64,000 bases of DNA from Flexivirga alba (GTDB lineage: Bacteria; Actinomycetota; Actinomycetes; Actinomycetales; Dermatophilaceae), in NCBI RefSeq assembly GCF_042661025.1, contig NZ_JBHSWH010000001.1:558001-622000 (forward strand). The letters are read 5' to 3'. Below, one piece after another: positions 16,732 to 25,219 of the stretch. A program made the position numbers and the translations under genes. The notes below the pieces were generated by a model. That model worked only from the letters and a program-made list of their open reading frames with translations, did no database searches and was not told the origin of the DNA. The stretch's first letter is position 1. The number at the start of each line of letters is the position of its first letter.

Positions 16732-17897
16732 CGACACAGCCACCGCTGCTCGACATCGACGAGTTGCTGCGGGACGACACGGTCCGCACCATCGTGTGCT
16801 GCGGCTCCGGCGGCGTCGGCAAGACCACCACGGCGGCGGCGATCGCCATACGAGCTGCTGAGCAGGGGCGCACGGTCGCGGTGCTGACGATCGACCCGGC
16901 CAAGCGGCTTGCGCAGGCGCTCGGCCTGGAGCACCTGGACAACGAGCCCGCACCGGTGGAGGCGATCGACACGTCCGCGGGCGGCTCGCTGGACGCGATG
17001 ATGCTGGACATGAAGCGCACCTTCGACGAGCTGGTGCTGCGGCACTCTGCACCGGACAAGGCGCAGCAGATCCTGGAAAACCCCTTCTACCAGGCGGTTT
17101 CGAGTTCGTTCGCGGGCACGCAGGAGTACATGGCGATGGAGCGACTCGGCCAGTTGCACGCGGAGCAGTCGGGCGACGAGGCGCGCTGGGACCTCATCGT
17201 GGTCGACACGCCGCCGTCGCGTTCGGCGCTGGATTTCCTCGATGCGCCCAAGCGCCTCGGGTCGTTCCTGGACGGCAAGTTCATCCGGTTGCTGATGTCG
17301 CCGGCGAAGGCGGGCGGTCGTGCCTACCTGAAGGTCATGTCGGTGGGCGTCAACACGATGACCGCGGTGATGTCCAAGGTGCTCGGCGGGCAGTTGCTGC
17401 GCGACGCGCAGACGTTCGTGGCGGCGCTGGACTCGATGTTCGGCGGCTTCCGCGAGCGCGCCGATCAGACCTACGCGCTGCTCAGCGACGCGGCGACGGC
17501 GTTCCTCGTGGTCGCGACACCGGAGCGCGACGCGTTGCGGGAGGCGTCGTTCTTCGCGGGCCGATTGGCGTCAGAACGTATGCCGCTCGCCGGGCTCGTC
17601 GTCAATCGGGTGGAGCGCACGCACGTGCCGTCGCTGCGCGAGGGCCGCGCCGAGGCTGCCGCGGACGAAGCCGATGGTCTGGATTCGCGCAAGGGGTCCG
17701 GCTGGCAGCCGGAGGACACGGCGGGCCTGTTGCGGGTGCATGCCGAACGCGCGGCTCAGGCCGAGCGTCAGGAGGCGGCCATCGGCCGCTTCACCGCGGC
17801 GCACCCGACGATCCCGCAGGTTGCCGTCGCCGCGTCGGCGCAGGACGTCAACGACGTGGAGCAGCTGCGCGCCATCGGTGAACAGCTGGCCGACTAA
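16728..17897 (+). CDS. ArsA/Get3-like ATPase, subunit 2 (Rv3680-like)
   Basis: The 389 aa P-loop ATPase has CCGSGGVGKTTTAAA at residues 24-38, LTIDPAKRLAQALGL, WDLIVVDTPPSRSALDFLDAP and VVATPERDALREA. This is the longer partner of the actinobacterial ArsA-like pair, and its ATG overlaps the stop of subunit 1 (ATGA). It converges on the whiB gene. Actinobacterial orthologues keep this order upstream of whiB4 and ponA2, and the conserved linkage points to a role in envelope or redox physiology rather than metal efflux. Confidence 0.91.
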   Translation: MTTQPPLLDIDELLRDDTVRTIVCCGSGGVGKTTTAAAIAIRAAEQGRTVAVLTIDPAKRLAQALGLEHLDNEPAPVEAIDTSAGGSLDAMMLDMKRTFDELVLRHSAPDKAQQILENPFYQAVSSSFAGTQEYMAMERLGQLHAEQSGDEARWDLIVVDTPPSRSALDFLDAPKRLGSFLDGKFIRLLMSPAKAGGRAYLKVMSVGVNTMTAVMSKVLGGQLLRDAQTFVAALDSMFGGFRERADQTYALLSDAATAFLVVATPERDALREASFFAGRLASERMPLAGLVVNRVERTHVPSLREGRAEAAADEADGLDSRKGSGWQPEDTAGLLRVHAERAAQAERQEAAIGRFTAAHPTIPQVAVAASAQDVNDVEQLRAIGEQLAD

Positions 17898-17960
17898 TCA
17901 GCGGTGGCTGAGGAGCCCGTGAGGAACGAGCGGGCGTCTCGAAGTCCCGCCTCGTGTCCG

Positions 17961-18268
17961 TTACTCGTTGGCTTCGTCGGCGCGGGCCAGCTTGAAGAGC
18001 TGCGACCACGACGGCACATCGGGCCGGCGACGCAGCAGGGCACGACGCTCGCGCTCGGTCATGCCACCCCACACGCCGTACTCGGTGCGGTTGTCGAGGG
18101 CGTCCGCCAAACACTCGGCGACGACAGGACACCGCTGACAGATCACCTTGGCGGACTGCTGCGCAGCCCCTTGGCGAAGAGCTCGTCCGGGGCTGACCCC
18201 GTCCGGCATACAGCACGCGCCGCCCAATTCTCGTCCCAGGTCGCCTTATCAGGCATCACAGCTGTCAT
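17961..18268 (-). pseudogene. whiB4: WhiB-family iron-sulfur regulator (WhiB4-type), apparent one-base frameshift
   Basis: Starting from ATG 18268 (or 18256) the protein reads WDENWAARAVCRTGSAPDEL, then needs one extra G in the run at 18167-18170 to continue GAAQQSAKVICQRCPVVAEC and GVWGGMTERERRALLRRRP. The four Fe-S cysteines (C, then C-x2-C-x5-C) and the GVWGG turn are all present once the frame is corrected. The sequence and its place between the ArsA-like pair and ponA2 match WhiB4. As a gene normally kept intact, it was more likely hit by an assembly error than by decay. An uncorrected frame starting at 18227 would lose the first cysteine context. Confidence 0.88.
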
Positions 18269-18378
18269 GTTCTCGCTCTCGGCCTTCCCCGCCCCGGATG
18301 GAAATGTGGTGCACGCCCCCCGCGTGTGTCTCGGGTCACGGTATTGACCCTGAGCGTCAGCCGCCAGATCCTCGGGGA

Positions 18379-18414
18379 ACTATTTCCAAATAGTCCTTTC
18401 GCACTATACGTGCG
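18379..18414. promoter_or_regulatory. Two palindromes in the whiB/ponA divergent promoter
   Basis: ACTATTT-CC-AAATAGT (18379-18394) and CGCAC-TATAC-GTGCG (18400-18414) lie in the 221 bp between the divergent whiB and PBP starts, in unusually AT-rich sequence. They may be operators or overlap the ponA core promoter. Confidence 0.45.
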
Positions 18415-18489
18415 GGTTTGCCGATTCGTCTATCATGTTGAGCCCGTCGGATGCGGCCGATGACAGTTTCGCCCGTTACGCTGCCCCGC

Positions 18490-20870
18490 ATGCGTGTTGC
18501 CTCCCGACTCGGCACTGTCTTCAGCCTGCTCGGCGCCTTCGTTGCCACGGCCGTGGCGATGGGACTGATCGTCGCGTGTCTCTTCCTGCCGGCGATCGGG
18601 GCTGCCGGCCAGGCCACGAACGGCGGCGTGAAGCTCTTCAACGACATGCCCGGCTCGTTCGCGATGAACCCGCTGGCGCAGCAGTCGCGCATCCTGGCCT
18701 CGGACGGCTCGGTGCTCGCGACGCCGTTCAACCAGAACCGCATCGTCGTGCCGTTCAGCAAAATCTCCAAGACGATGAAGCAGGCGCAGGTCGCGATCGA
18801 GGACGAGCGCTTCTACCAGCACGGCGCACTGGACTCCAGGGGCCTCTTCCGCGCCATCGGCTCCAACGTCTTCAGCAACGGCACGCAGGGCGCGTCCACG
18901 CTGACGCAGCAGTACGTCAAGATCGCAATCCAGAACGAAGCGATCAACAGCGGCAACACCGCCAAGGCTCAGCAGGCCGTCAGCCGCACCGGCATGGAGG
19001 GCTACGTCCGCAAGATCCAGCAGCTGAAATACGCAGTGTCGTTGGAGCAGAAATACACCAAGGACCAGATCCTCGACGGCTACCTCAACCTCGTCTACTA
19101 CGGCGGTCAGGCGTATGGCGTCGAGGCCGCCGCGCGACAGTACTTCGGCATACACGCCTCGCAGCTGAACCTGCCGCAGTCCGCGCTCCTCGCGGGCGTC
19201 GTCAATGAGCCGGGCACTCTCGACCCCTTCACCAACGCGACTGGTGCGGTTGCCCGCCGCAACGTGGTGCTGGCGAAGATGTACCAGCAGAAGTTGATCA
19301 CCCGGGCGCAGATGATCGAAGCTCAGAACACCAAGCTCAAGCTCAACCCGCACCCGGTGCAGTCCAACAGTTGCGCCAACTCCAAATACGCCTACTTCTG
19401 CTACTACGTCATCAGCTGGTTGCAGACCCAGCCGTCACTCGGCAAGTCGCCGAAGGAGCGGATGGCGACCCTGGAGAGCGGTGGCTTGACGATCCAAACG
19501 AGCTTCAACCCGAAGATGGCCGACATCATCGACAAGCAGATCCGGGCCAAGGTGCCGCAGGGGAACAAGGCAGGCATCGATTCCGCCGGCGTCATCGTCC
19601 AGCCCGGCACCGGACTGGTGCTGGCCAGCGGCCAGAACACGAAGTACTCCAACTCTCCCGGCAAGGGCTCGAGTGCCACCAACTTCGCGGCACCTGACGG
19701 TGGCTATGCCTACGGTTCGACAGCCAAGATCTTCGCGGTGATCACCGCACTGGAGAACGGCTGGTCACCGAGCAAGACCGTCAGCGTTCCGTCATACAAC
19801 GGCAAGTCGAAGGCCGGTGCACCCGCGCACATCTTCACCCACACCGAGATCCCCGGCCAGTGCGGCCTGGGTGGTGACACCTGGACGCTTCCCAATGACG
19901 CGCCGCAGCCACGCGCCGGCAGCAAGATGTCGCTCACCGATGCGACCGCACAGTCTGTCAACACAGTGTTCGCGAAGATCGTGGGCGAGCTGGGAGCCTG
20001 CAACGTCATGAAGACGACGACACAGTTCGGGGTGAAGGACGGTAGCGGCGGGACGATCTCGTCCGGCCCGGCCTCGATCACGCTGGGCACGTCCAACACG
20101 ACGCCGATCAACCTGGCCAACGCATACGCCACGGTGGCTTCCGGCGGCATGTACTGCCCGCCTCATCCGGTTGTCTCGATCAAGGACGGCGCCGGCAAGA
20201 AGCTCAAGCTGTCCGGCACCACGTGCAAGCGGATCATGACAAAGAAGGTCGCGGCCGAGACCTCGAAGATCTTCGAGTCGGTCATCACCGACCCGAAGGG
20301 CACCACCCACGGCGCCATCCAGCTTGCCGGCAACCGTCAGTCAGCTGGCAAGACCGGTACCGAGGACGGATCGAGGAACCTCTGGTTCGTCGGCTACACC
20401 CCGCAGATGGCAACCGCCGTATGGGTCGGCCACCACGACACCCCGCGGGACATGAAGAACATCACCCTCGCCGGCCACCTCTACACCAGCCCTGGTGGGG
20501 CTACGTCTTCGCCGGCGACCTCGCGGCGCCGATCTGGAAGAACATCATGGACGCCGCACTCAAGGGCCAGCCGATCGAGCACTTCATGAATCCCGACGGC
20601 ACCACACCGAAGGACTCGCCGTCGCCGAAAACCAGCGACACGACCACCACATCCAACCCGCCGACGTTCTCCGGACCGGTCTCCCCGACGACGCAGTCTT
20701 ATGTGCCGCCACCGGCCACGACGCGCACCTACGTGCCGCCACCGGCCACGACGACGACACAACCGCCGCCGCCTCCTAAGACGACGAACCCGCCGTCGAC
20801 GACGCAACCGCCGCCTTCGAAGAAGACGGGTCCGCCCAAGCACACCAGCCCGCCGCCAAAGACGAAATAG
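18490..20870 (+). CDS. ponA2: Class A penicillin-binding protein (PonA2-like), frameshift near the C-terminus
   Basis: This bifunctional murein synthase has an N-terminal membrane anchor (residues 8-35), then GT51 transglycosylase motifs (EDERFYQHGALD, GASTLTQQYVK) and the transpeptidase motifs GSTAKIF (Ser near 410), SVNTVF (near 490) and KTGTEDG (near 620). After LAGHLYTSP the frame shifts: one C appears missing at 20490-20492. The corrected reading gives WWGYVFAGDLAAPIWKNI and a Pro/Thr-rich tail with repeated YVPPPATT, ending KTK at 20870. The uncorrected frame would stop at 20589. ATG 18490 is chosen over an upstream ATG that adds 13 non-homologous residues. Confidence 0.92.
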
Positions 20871-21030
20871 CGCAACTTTGCTGGTCGAGTAGTCGCTGGA
20901 GCAGCGCAACTTTGCGGGTCGAGTAGTCGCTGGAGGAGCGCAGGCGGGGTCCCCGCGAAGTATTCGGAGGAGCGAAGCGGGGGAGAAACTTCGTGGGGTG
21001 CCGGAGCGGGGAAGCGACGTATCGAGACCC
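20871..21030. repeat. REP-like intergenic repeat, locus 1
   Basis: It has two near-identical 34-bp tandem units (starting 20871 and 20905, each with GGTCGAGTAGTCGCTGGAG), then GAGGAGCGAAGCGGGGGAG and a closing GTATCGAGACCC that mirrors GGTCGAGTA. The same family recurs at 22943-23020 and 23422-23542. Confidence 0.8.
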
Positions 21031-21057
21031 ACGGCCTTGCGGAACAACCGCAACCGG

Positions 21058-21510
21058 TTACCCCTGCAGCGCCTGCTTCACCGCAGCCGCGATCCGTCCA
21101 CCATCCGCGCGCCCGGCGACCTTGGGCTGGACTGCTTTCATGACCTGCCCCATCCCGGCCATGCCCTGAGCCCCGGTCTCGCTGATTGCATCGGAAACCA
21201 GAGCGGACAATTCGTCGTCGCCGAGCTGCTTGGGCAGGTACTCCTCCAAGATCGCCAGCTCGGCCCGCTCGGTGTCCGCGAGTTCGGTGCGACCGGCACC
21301 GTCATACGCCTCGGCCGCCTCGCGGCGCTTCTTGGCTTCCTTGGCGATGACCTGCTGCACCTCGTCGGCGGTGAGCTCCTTGGCCTCCTTGCCGGCGACC
21401 TCGGCGTTGGTCACCGCCGCCATCGCCGACCGCAACGTGTTGGTGCGGACCTTGTCGCGGGCGCGAAGGGCTGCGGTCATGTCCTCGCGGAGGCTCTGCT
21501 TGCTCGTCAT
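21058..21510 (-). CDS. GatB/YqeY domain-containing protein
   Basis: The 150 aa protein is the stand-alone YqeY form of the GatB tail domain: SLREDMTAALRARDKVRTNT at the N-terminus, EEYLPKQLGDDELSALV in the middle and GRADGGRIAAAVKQAL at the C-terminus. The domain binds tRNA in GatB, but the role of the free form is unclear. ATG 21510 fits the family start (MTSKQSLREDM). It is divergent from the metallophosphoesterase gene, with 81 bp between starts. Confidence 0.93.
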   Translation of the reverse strand: MTSKQSLREDMTAALRARDKVRTNTLRSAMAAVTNAEVAGKEAKELTADEVQQVIAKEAKKRREAAEAYDGAGRTELADTERAELAILEEYLPKQLGDDELSALVSDAISETGAQGMAGMGQVMKAVQPKVAGRADGGRIAAAVKQALQG

Positions 21511-21591
21511 ACGGCCCAGTCTTGCGCATGGCAGCTCGTGCCGCGCTCGCGTTGGAGGTCGCATTGAATTCAGGACACAATTGGCAGCCTC

Positions 21592-22530
21592 ATGCACGCA
21601 CTCACCAAGACTTCAGCCGCCGTCGCCGGCGCCGGGCTCGGCACGCTCGCCTGGGCGTCACTCGTCGAGCGGCACCTCTACACGCTGCGCCGCTTCGAGC
21701 TGCCCGTGCTCGCATCCGGTGCGCGCCCGCTGCGGGTGCTGCACCTCAGCGACCTGCACCTGGTGCCGCGGCAGGAGCGCCGCATCCAGTGGGTGCGCGG
21801 TCTGGCGTCACTGGAGCCGGACTTCGTGATCAACACCGGTGACAACTGCTCCGACCTGCAGGCGGTGCCCTCGGTGCTGCGAGCGATGGGACCGTTGCTC
21901 GAGTTCCCTGGTGCGTTCGTGCTCGGCTCGAACGACTACTACGCCCCCGCTCCGAAGAACCCGCTGATGTATGTCGGCGTCGGCCGCCCGCACAAGCGCG
22001 GCGACGAACTCGAGGTGCCGTCCTTGCCGGTGGAAGACCTCGTCGCCGGGTTCACCGGAGGTGGCTGGGTCGACCTGGACAACGTCCGCACGAAGCTCGA
22101 AATCAGCGGTATGCCAGTCGAATTCGCCGGCGTCAATGATCCGCACATTGAGCTGGACGACTACGAGTCGGTGTCGGCGCCCGCCGCGGCAGACGTGGTC
22201 GCGACGGTCGGGGTCGTGCATGCGCCATACGTGCGGGTGCTGGATGCGATGACCGCCGATGGCGCCGGTCTCGTGCTCGCCGGACACACGCACGGCGGAC
22301 AGGTGTGTGTGCCCTTGTATGGCGCGCTCACCACCAACTGCGACCTGGACAACGCTCGTGCCAAAGGGGTTTCGCGCTGGTGGCCCGGCGCGTCAGGCCA
22401 CCGTGACGCGGACGCCCCGACCAACGCCGCGTGGTTGCACGTGTCTGCCGGGTTGGGTCACAACAAGTACAACCCGGTGCGGCTGGCGTGTCGACCGGAA
22501 GCAACGCTGCTGACCCTCGTCCCCCGATGA
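21592..22530 (+). CDS. Calcineurin-like metallophosphoesterase (Rv3683-like)
   Basis: The 312 aa metallophosphoesterase has the metal motifs in order: HLSDLHLV (residues 51-58), NTGDN, GSNDYY and GHTHGGQ. An N-terminal hydrophobic stretch (AAVAGAGLGTLAWASLV) may anchor it in the membrane. It is the expected downstream partner of ponA2 in the conserved actinobacterial order. Substrate is unknown; related YkuE-type enzymes act at the cell envelope. Its stop overlaps the next start by 4 bp. Confidence 0.92.
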   Translation: MHALTKTSAAVAGAGLGTLAWASLVERHLYTLRRFELPVLASGARPLRVLHLSDLHLVPRQERRIQWVRGLASLEPDFVINTGDNCSDLQAVPSVLRAMGPLLEFPGAFVLGSNDYYAPAPKNPLMYVGVGRPHKRGDELEVPSLPVEDLVAGFTGGGWVDLDNVRTKLEISGMPVEFAGVNDPHIELDDYESVSAPAAADVVATVGVVHAPYVRVLDAMTADGAGLVLAGHTHGGQVCVPLYGALTTNCDLDNARAKGVSRWWPGASGHRDADAPTNAAWLHVSAGLGHNKYNPVRLACRPEATLLTLVPR

Positions 22531-23378
22531 GCCTCGTCAAACACGCAGCCTCAGCGCGAGCGGCCGAATGGGAGGCGGCTGGACTGGACTGGTTGAGGGT
22601 CGAGGACGGCGCTGCCGTCGTCGATGTCGTCGCGGTTGACGGCAACAACCTTGTGCTGCAACAACTTTCGCCGATTCAACCGTCAGTCTCGGATGCAGAG
22701 GACTTCGGTCGCGCGCTCGCGGCGACGCACGCCGCCGGTGCAGCAGGGTACGGCGCCGGGCCGGACGAATGGTCCGGCGACGGCTTCCAGGGGCCGGCCG
22801 ACGACCTGCTGCCGTTGCCGCTGGTCCCCTACGACTCGTGGGGCGCAATGTATGCCGACGTGCGCCTGGCGCCGCTCCTTGAGCAACTCGCACAGCTTGC
22901 GGGTTCGAGCGCCGCCCTGAGTAGCCGCGAGGCACGAGCGGCGTATCGAAGGGTGCCGGAGGAGCGGAGCCAAGCTGGTCGAGTGCCGGAGGAGCGAAGC
23001 GGGGGAGGTGTATCGAGACCCGCAGAGCCTCTGTTGAAACGCCTCCACGACGGCGAGTTCGACGAATCGTGCACAGCCCCAGCGAGATTGCACGGCGACC
23101 TGTGGTCCGGGAACGTCCTGTGGACCGCGGACGGCGCCGTCCTCATCGACCCCGCGGCACACGGTGGTCACCCCGAGTCCGACCTCGCGGCGCTCGCCCT
23201 CTTCGGCGCACCACACCTCGAGAGGATCCTCGCGTCATACAACGAGATTGCGCCGCTGGCCGACGGCTGGCGCGACCGAATCCCGCTCATGCAGCTGCAC
23301 CTGATGCTGCTGCACGCCGTCCTCTTCGGCGGCGGGTACGTCGAGCAGGCCGAGCACATCCTGCGGCGCTACCGCTGA
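22527..23378 (+). CDS. Fructosamine kinase family protein carrying an in-frame repeat insertion
   Basis: The 283 aa kinase has the family catalytic loop PARLHGDLWSGNVLW and the metal-binding LIDPAAHGGHPESDLA. Relatives phosphorylate ketoamines formed by protein glycation. Residues about 132-170 (AAYRRVPEERSQAGRVPEER and flanks) are translated from the REP-like repeat at 22943-23020, so the repeat was inserted into the linker before the catalytic loop without breaking the frame. ATG 22527 overlaps the upstream stop by 4 bp. Confidence 0.88.
   Translation: MSLVKHAASARAAEWEAAGLDWLRVEDGAAVVDVVAVDGNNLVLQQLSPIQPSVSDAEDFGRALAATHAAGAAGYGAGPDEWSGDGFQGPADDLLPLPLVPYDSWGAMYADVRLAPLLEQLAQLAGSSAALSSREARAAYRRVPEERSQAGRVPEERSGGGVSRPAEPLLKRLHDGEFDESCTAPARLHGDLWSGNVLWTADGAVLIDPAAHGGHPESDLAALALFGAPHLERILASYNEIAPLADGWRDRIPLMQLHLMLLHAVLFGGGYVEQAEHILRRYR
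22943..23020. repeat. REP-like repeat inside a coding sequence, locus 2
   Basis: It contains the units GGTGCCGGAGGAGCGGAGC and GGTCGAGTGCCGGAGGAGCG and ends GTATCGAGACC, the same family as the copies at 20871 and 23422. It lies within the fructosamine-kinase gene and keeps the reading frame. Confidence 0.8.
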
Positions 23379-23421
23379 CGCCACAGAGTGGCAGAGCGTC
23401 GTCCTGAGCAGCCCGACCATG

Positions 23422-23542
23422 CTGATCGAGTAGCGAACGGAGGAGCAAGACCAAGCTGGTCGAGTAGCAGACGGAGAAGCAAGACCAAGCTGGTCGAGTA
23501 GCGAACGGAGGAGCGAAGCGGAGGAGTTCGCGTATCGAGACC
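23422..23542. repeat. REP-like tandem repeat, locus 3
   Basis: Three tandem units of about 35 bp (each with TCGAGTAGCGAACGGAGGAG or a near copy, joined by CAAGACCAAGCTGG) end in GTATCGAGACC. It lies between the kinase gene and tRNA-Pro. Confidence 0.82.
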
Positions 23543-23632
23543 GCGCAGACCCACCCGATTGGGCGAAACGTCACGACTCCTTGTATCGTTGCTTCTCGCC
23601 GCGCGTATCCATCGGGTGCCCGCGGCATGCCA

Positions 23633-23707
<75 letters not shown>

Positions 23708-23713
23708 ATAACG

Positions 23714-23740
23714 AAACCGCCGACTTGTCGGCGGTTTTCG
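23714..23740 (+). terminator. Rho-independent terminator of tRNA-Pro
   Basis: AAACCGCCGA and TCGGCGGTTT form a 10-bp stem with a 4-nt loop, ending in a short T-run immediately after the tRNA. Confidence 0.8.
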
Positions 23741-23806
23741 TATGTCGGGAGACATGATGCCGGGAGCGCGTGCGCGAGCCGACGAAGGAGGCGCGCCACG
23801 CGCGGT

Positions 23807-23822
23807 TCCTGTCACCCCGACA
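23807..23822. repeat. Duplicated tRNA-Pro 3' end (att-like)
   Basis: TCCTGTCACCCCGACA repeats exactly the sequence at 23693-23708, which covers the tRNA 3' end plus two bases. Integrases that use tRNA genes leave such direct repeats. No integrase gene and no third copy were seen in the window, so this is a probable old attachment scar or a leftover of a second tRNA. Confidence 0.6.
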
Positions 23823-23826
23823 AAAT

Positions 23827-23863
23827 TTTGAGGGTCATCCGAGGTACGAGGATGGCCCTCAAA
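23827..23863. terminator. Strong hairpin after the att-like repeat
   Basis: TTTGAGGGTCATCC pairs with GGATGGCCCTCAAA (one T-G wobble) across a 9-nt loop, with A/T-rich flanks on both sides. It may be a bidirectional terminator that once followed a tRNA copy. Confidence 0.65.
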
Positions 23864-23981
23864 CATTTTATGGAGCGGGTACGTATTTGGTAGTCGCTGG
23901 CTGGATTGATGTGGTGTTCGGCGACGATGTGACCACTGTCAGCACTGTTCGTTTTGTTCGTTTCGACATAAAATCAGTGGC

Positions 23982-24473
23982 ATGCCGACTCGTACGAAGA
24001 CCGCCGCGCGGCACACTGAGACCTACCTTCCGTCGTCGGAGGACGAGGCGTCTGCAGCATCGTTGGCCAATTTCCTGCGAGAGGGTGAGGGCGGTCTCGC
24101 CGCACTCATCGCGCCGGACGGCACGACGATCGCGCTGTCAGCGCAAGTCCACCGAGTTCTGGTGCAGGTCGCTGATGCCATGGCACACGGGATGGGGGTG
24201 ACCGTCGCACCCCACAACGCGATGCTCACCACCCAGGAAGCCGCCGACTTCCTCGGGATCTCGCGGCCGACCTTGGTGCGCATCATCGATCGCGGGGACT
24301 TGGAGGCGGTGAAGCCGGGTCGGCACCGTTACGTCGCTCTTCAGGATCTGATCGCCTATCAGGAGCGCGTGGCTATGCAACGGCGCAAGAGTCTTGACGA
24401 GATGGCGCGAGACGCGCAGAGCGCAGGTCTTTATGACCTCCTCGATGGCCAACCACCGCTGAAGCGCCATTGA
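23982..24473 (+). CDS. Helix-turn-helix (excisionase-type) antitoxin of a PIN-domain toxin pair
   Basis: The 163 aa protein carries a MerR/excisionase-like DNA-binding domain at about residues 80-135 (LTTQEAADFLGISRPTLVRI, then DRGDLEAVKPGRHRYVALQD). The N-terminal part (about 1-75) is a separate domain with an ALIAPDGTTIAL strand. This architecture is the usual partner of PIN-domain VapC-like toxins, and a PIN gene follows after 3 bp. It probably neutralises the toxin and represses the operon. The toxin is broken, yet this gene is intact. Confidence 0.85.
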   Translation: MPTRTKTAARHTETYLPSSEDEASAASLANFLREGEGGLAALIAPDGTTIALSAQVHRVLVQVADAMAHGMGVTVAPHNAMLTTQEAADFLGISRPTLVRIIDRGDLEAVKPGRHRYVALQDLIAYQERVAMQRRKSLDEMARDAQSAGLYDLLDGQPPLKRH

Positions 24474-24476
24474 GCA

Positions 24477-25048
24477 ATGACGTTCGAGGTCCTGCTCGAC
24501 ACGTGCGTCCTCTACCCGCCGACGTTGTGCGACACCCTGCTCCGGATCGCTGAGAACGGAGCGTTCGAGCCGCGCTGGTCTGGTGATGTCCTTGCGAACT
24601 GAAGCGCAACCTCGCCACTGTCCGCTCCGTCGGTCGCGAAGGCGCCCGGGCACGGATCCGTGCGATGGCAGGTGCGTTCCCGAACGCAACCGTCACGGCA
24701 TACGAGCAGTTGCTCGATGACATGCCCGGCCATCCTGGCGACGCGCACGTCATGGCGGCGGCGATCGTGTCTCGATGCCAGGTCATCGTCACGGCAAACC
24801 TGAAGGACTTTCCGGAGGCAGAACTCGCGCAGTGGGGACTGACCGTCTCCCACCCTGATGCCTTCCTGCTCGATCAACTCGAGTTGCACCCGCAGGAAAC
24901 CCTCCTCGCTTTGCAGAATCAGTCGCGCGAGTCGTCGCGACCGTCACTGTCGGCACCCCAGCTGCTGAAATCCCTCCGGCGGACAGGGGTCCCCCGATTC
25001 GCCGCGGCGGTCGCACGCCTACGAAGCCAAGGAGTTCACGATGGCTGA
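24477..25048 (+). pseudogene. PIN-domain toxin, frameshifted
   Basis: The first 41 codons (VLLDTCVLYPPTLCDTLLRI, with the PIN acidic residue) run into TGA at 24600-24602. The protein continues in another frame as LKRNLATVRSVGREGARARI and later GDAHVMAAAIVS and VTANLKDFP, the conserved C-terminal PIN motifs. Intact relatives read DVLANELKRNL here, so about four bases (GAGC) look deleted near 24598. The nuclease should be inactive. It overlaps the following hsdM stump by 8 bp. Confidence 0.82.
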
Positions 25049-25131
25049 CTCACGCCACCTGATCGACAAGCTCTGGCCGTAATGCGATGTGCTCCGCGAC
25101 GACGGTGTCGGTGTCATTGAGTACGCCGCAG
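25041..25131 (+). pseudogene. Stump of a type I restriction-modification methylase gene (hsdM)
   Basis: Translation gives MADSRHLIDKLWP, a TAA stop at 25080-25082, then CDVLRDDGVGVIEYA before similarity ends. HsdM proteins begin with LxDKLWxYCxVLRDDGVxxxEYxEQLTYLLFLK, so this is the first 30 or so codons of hsdM with a nonsense codon and the rest deleted. No hsdS or hsdR remains in the window. Confidence 0.75.
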
Positions 25132-25163
25132 ACGGCGGCCGTAGCCGCCCTACCCAGACACGA

Positions 25164-25199
25164 CGTCGGCGTGACCCCGACCATGGGGCCACGCCGACG
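25164..25199 (-). terminator. Perfect 10-bp stem hairpin downstream of the ParM-like gene
   Basis: CGTCGGCGTG (25164-25173) pairs with CACGCCGACG (25190-25199), extended by CCCC/GGGG inside. It lies 20 bp beyond the ParM-like stop and probably ends that transcript, although no U-tract is seen. Confidence 0.6.
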
Positions 25200-25219
25200 A
25201 TTGAGTGCGATCGCGTCGA

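Noticed and set aside
15073..17052. Very long minus-strand open frame opposite the MFS and ArsA genes
   Set aside because: It is the antisense shadow of high-GC coding sequence, Arg/Pro/Ser-rich with no domain.
15721..17897. Arsenite efflux ATPases
   Set aside because: No arsB, arsR or arsC nearby; the tandem pair and synteny fit the Get3-like Rv3679/Rv3680 system.
20683..20830. CRISPR or tandem-repeat array from periodic ACGACG/CCGCCA sequence
   Set aside because: It is the Pro/Thr-rich tail of the penicillin-binding protein after frame correction, not an array with spacers.
23982..24473. Phage excisionase (Xis)
   Set aside because: The HTH is excisionase-like, but the N-terminal extension and an adjacent PIN gene mark an antitoxin; there is no integrase.
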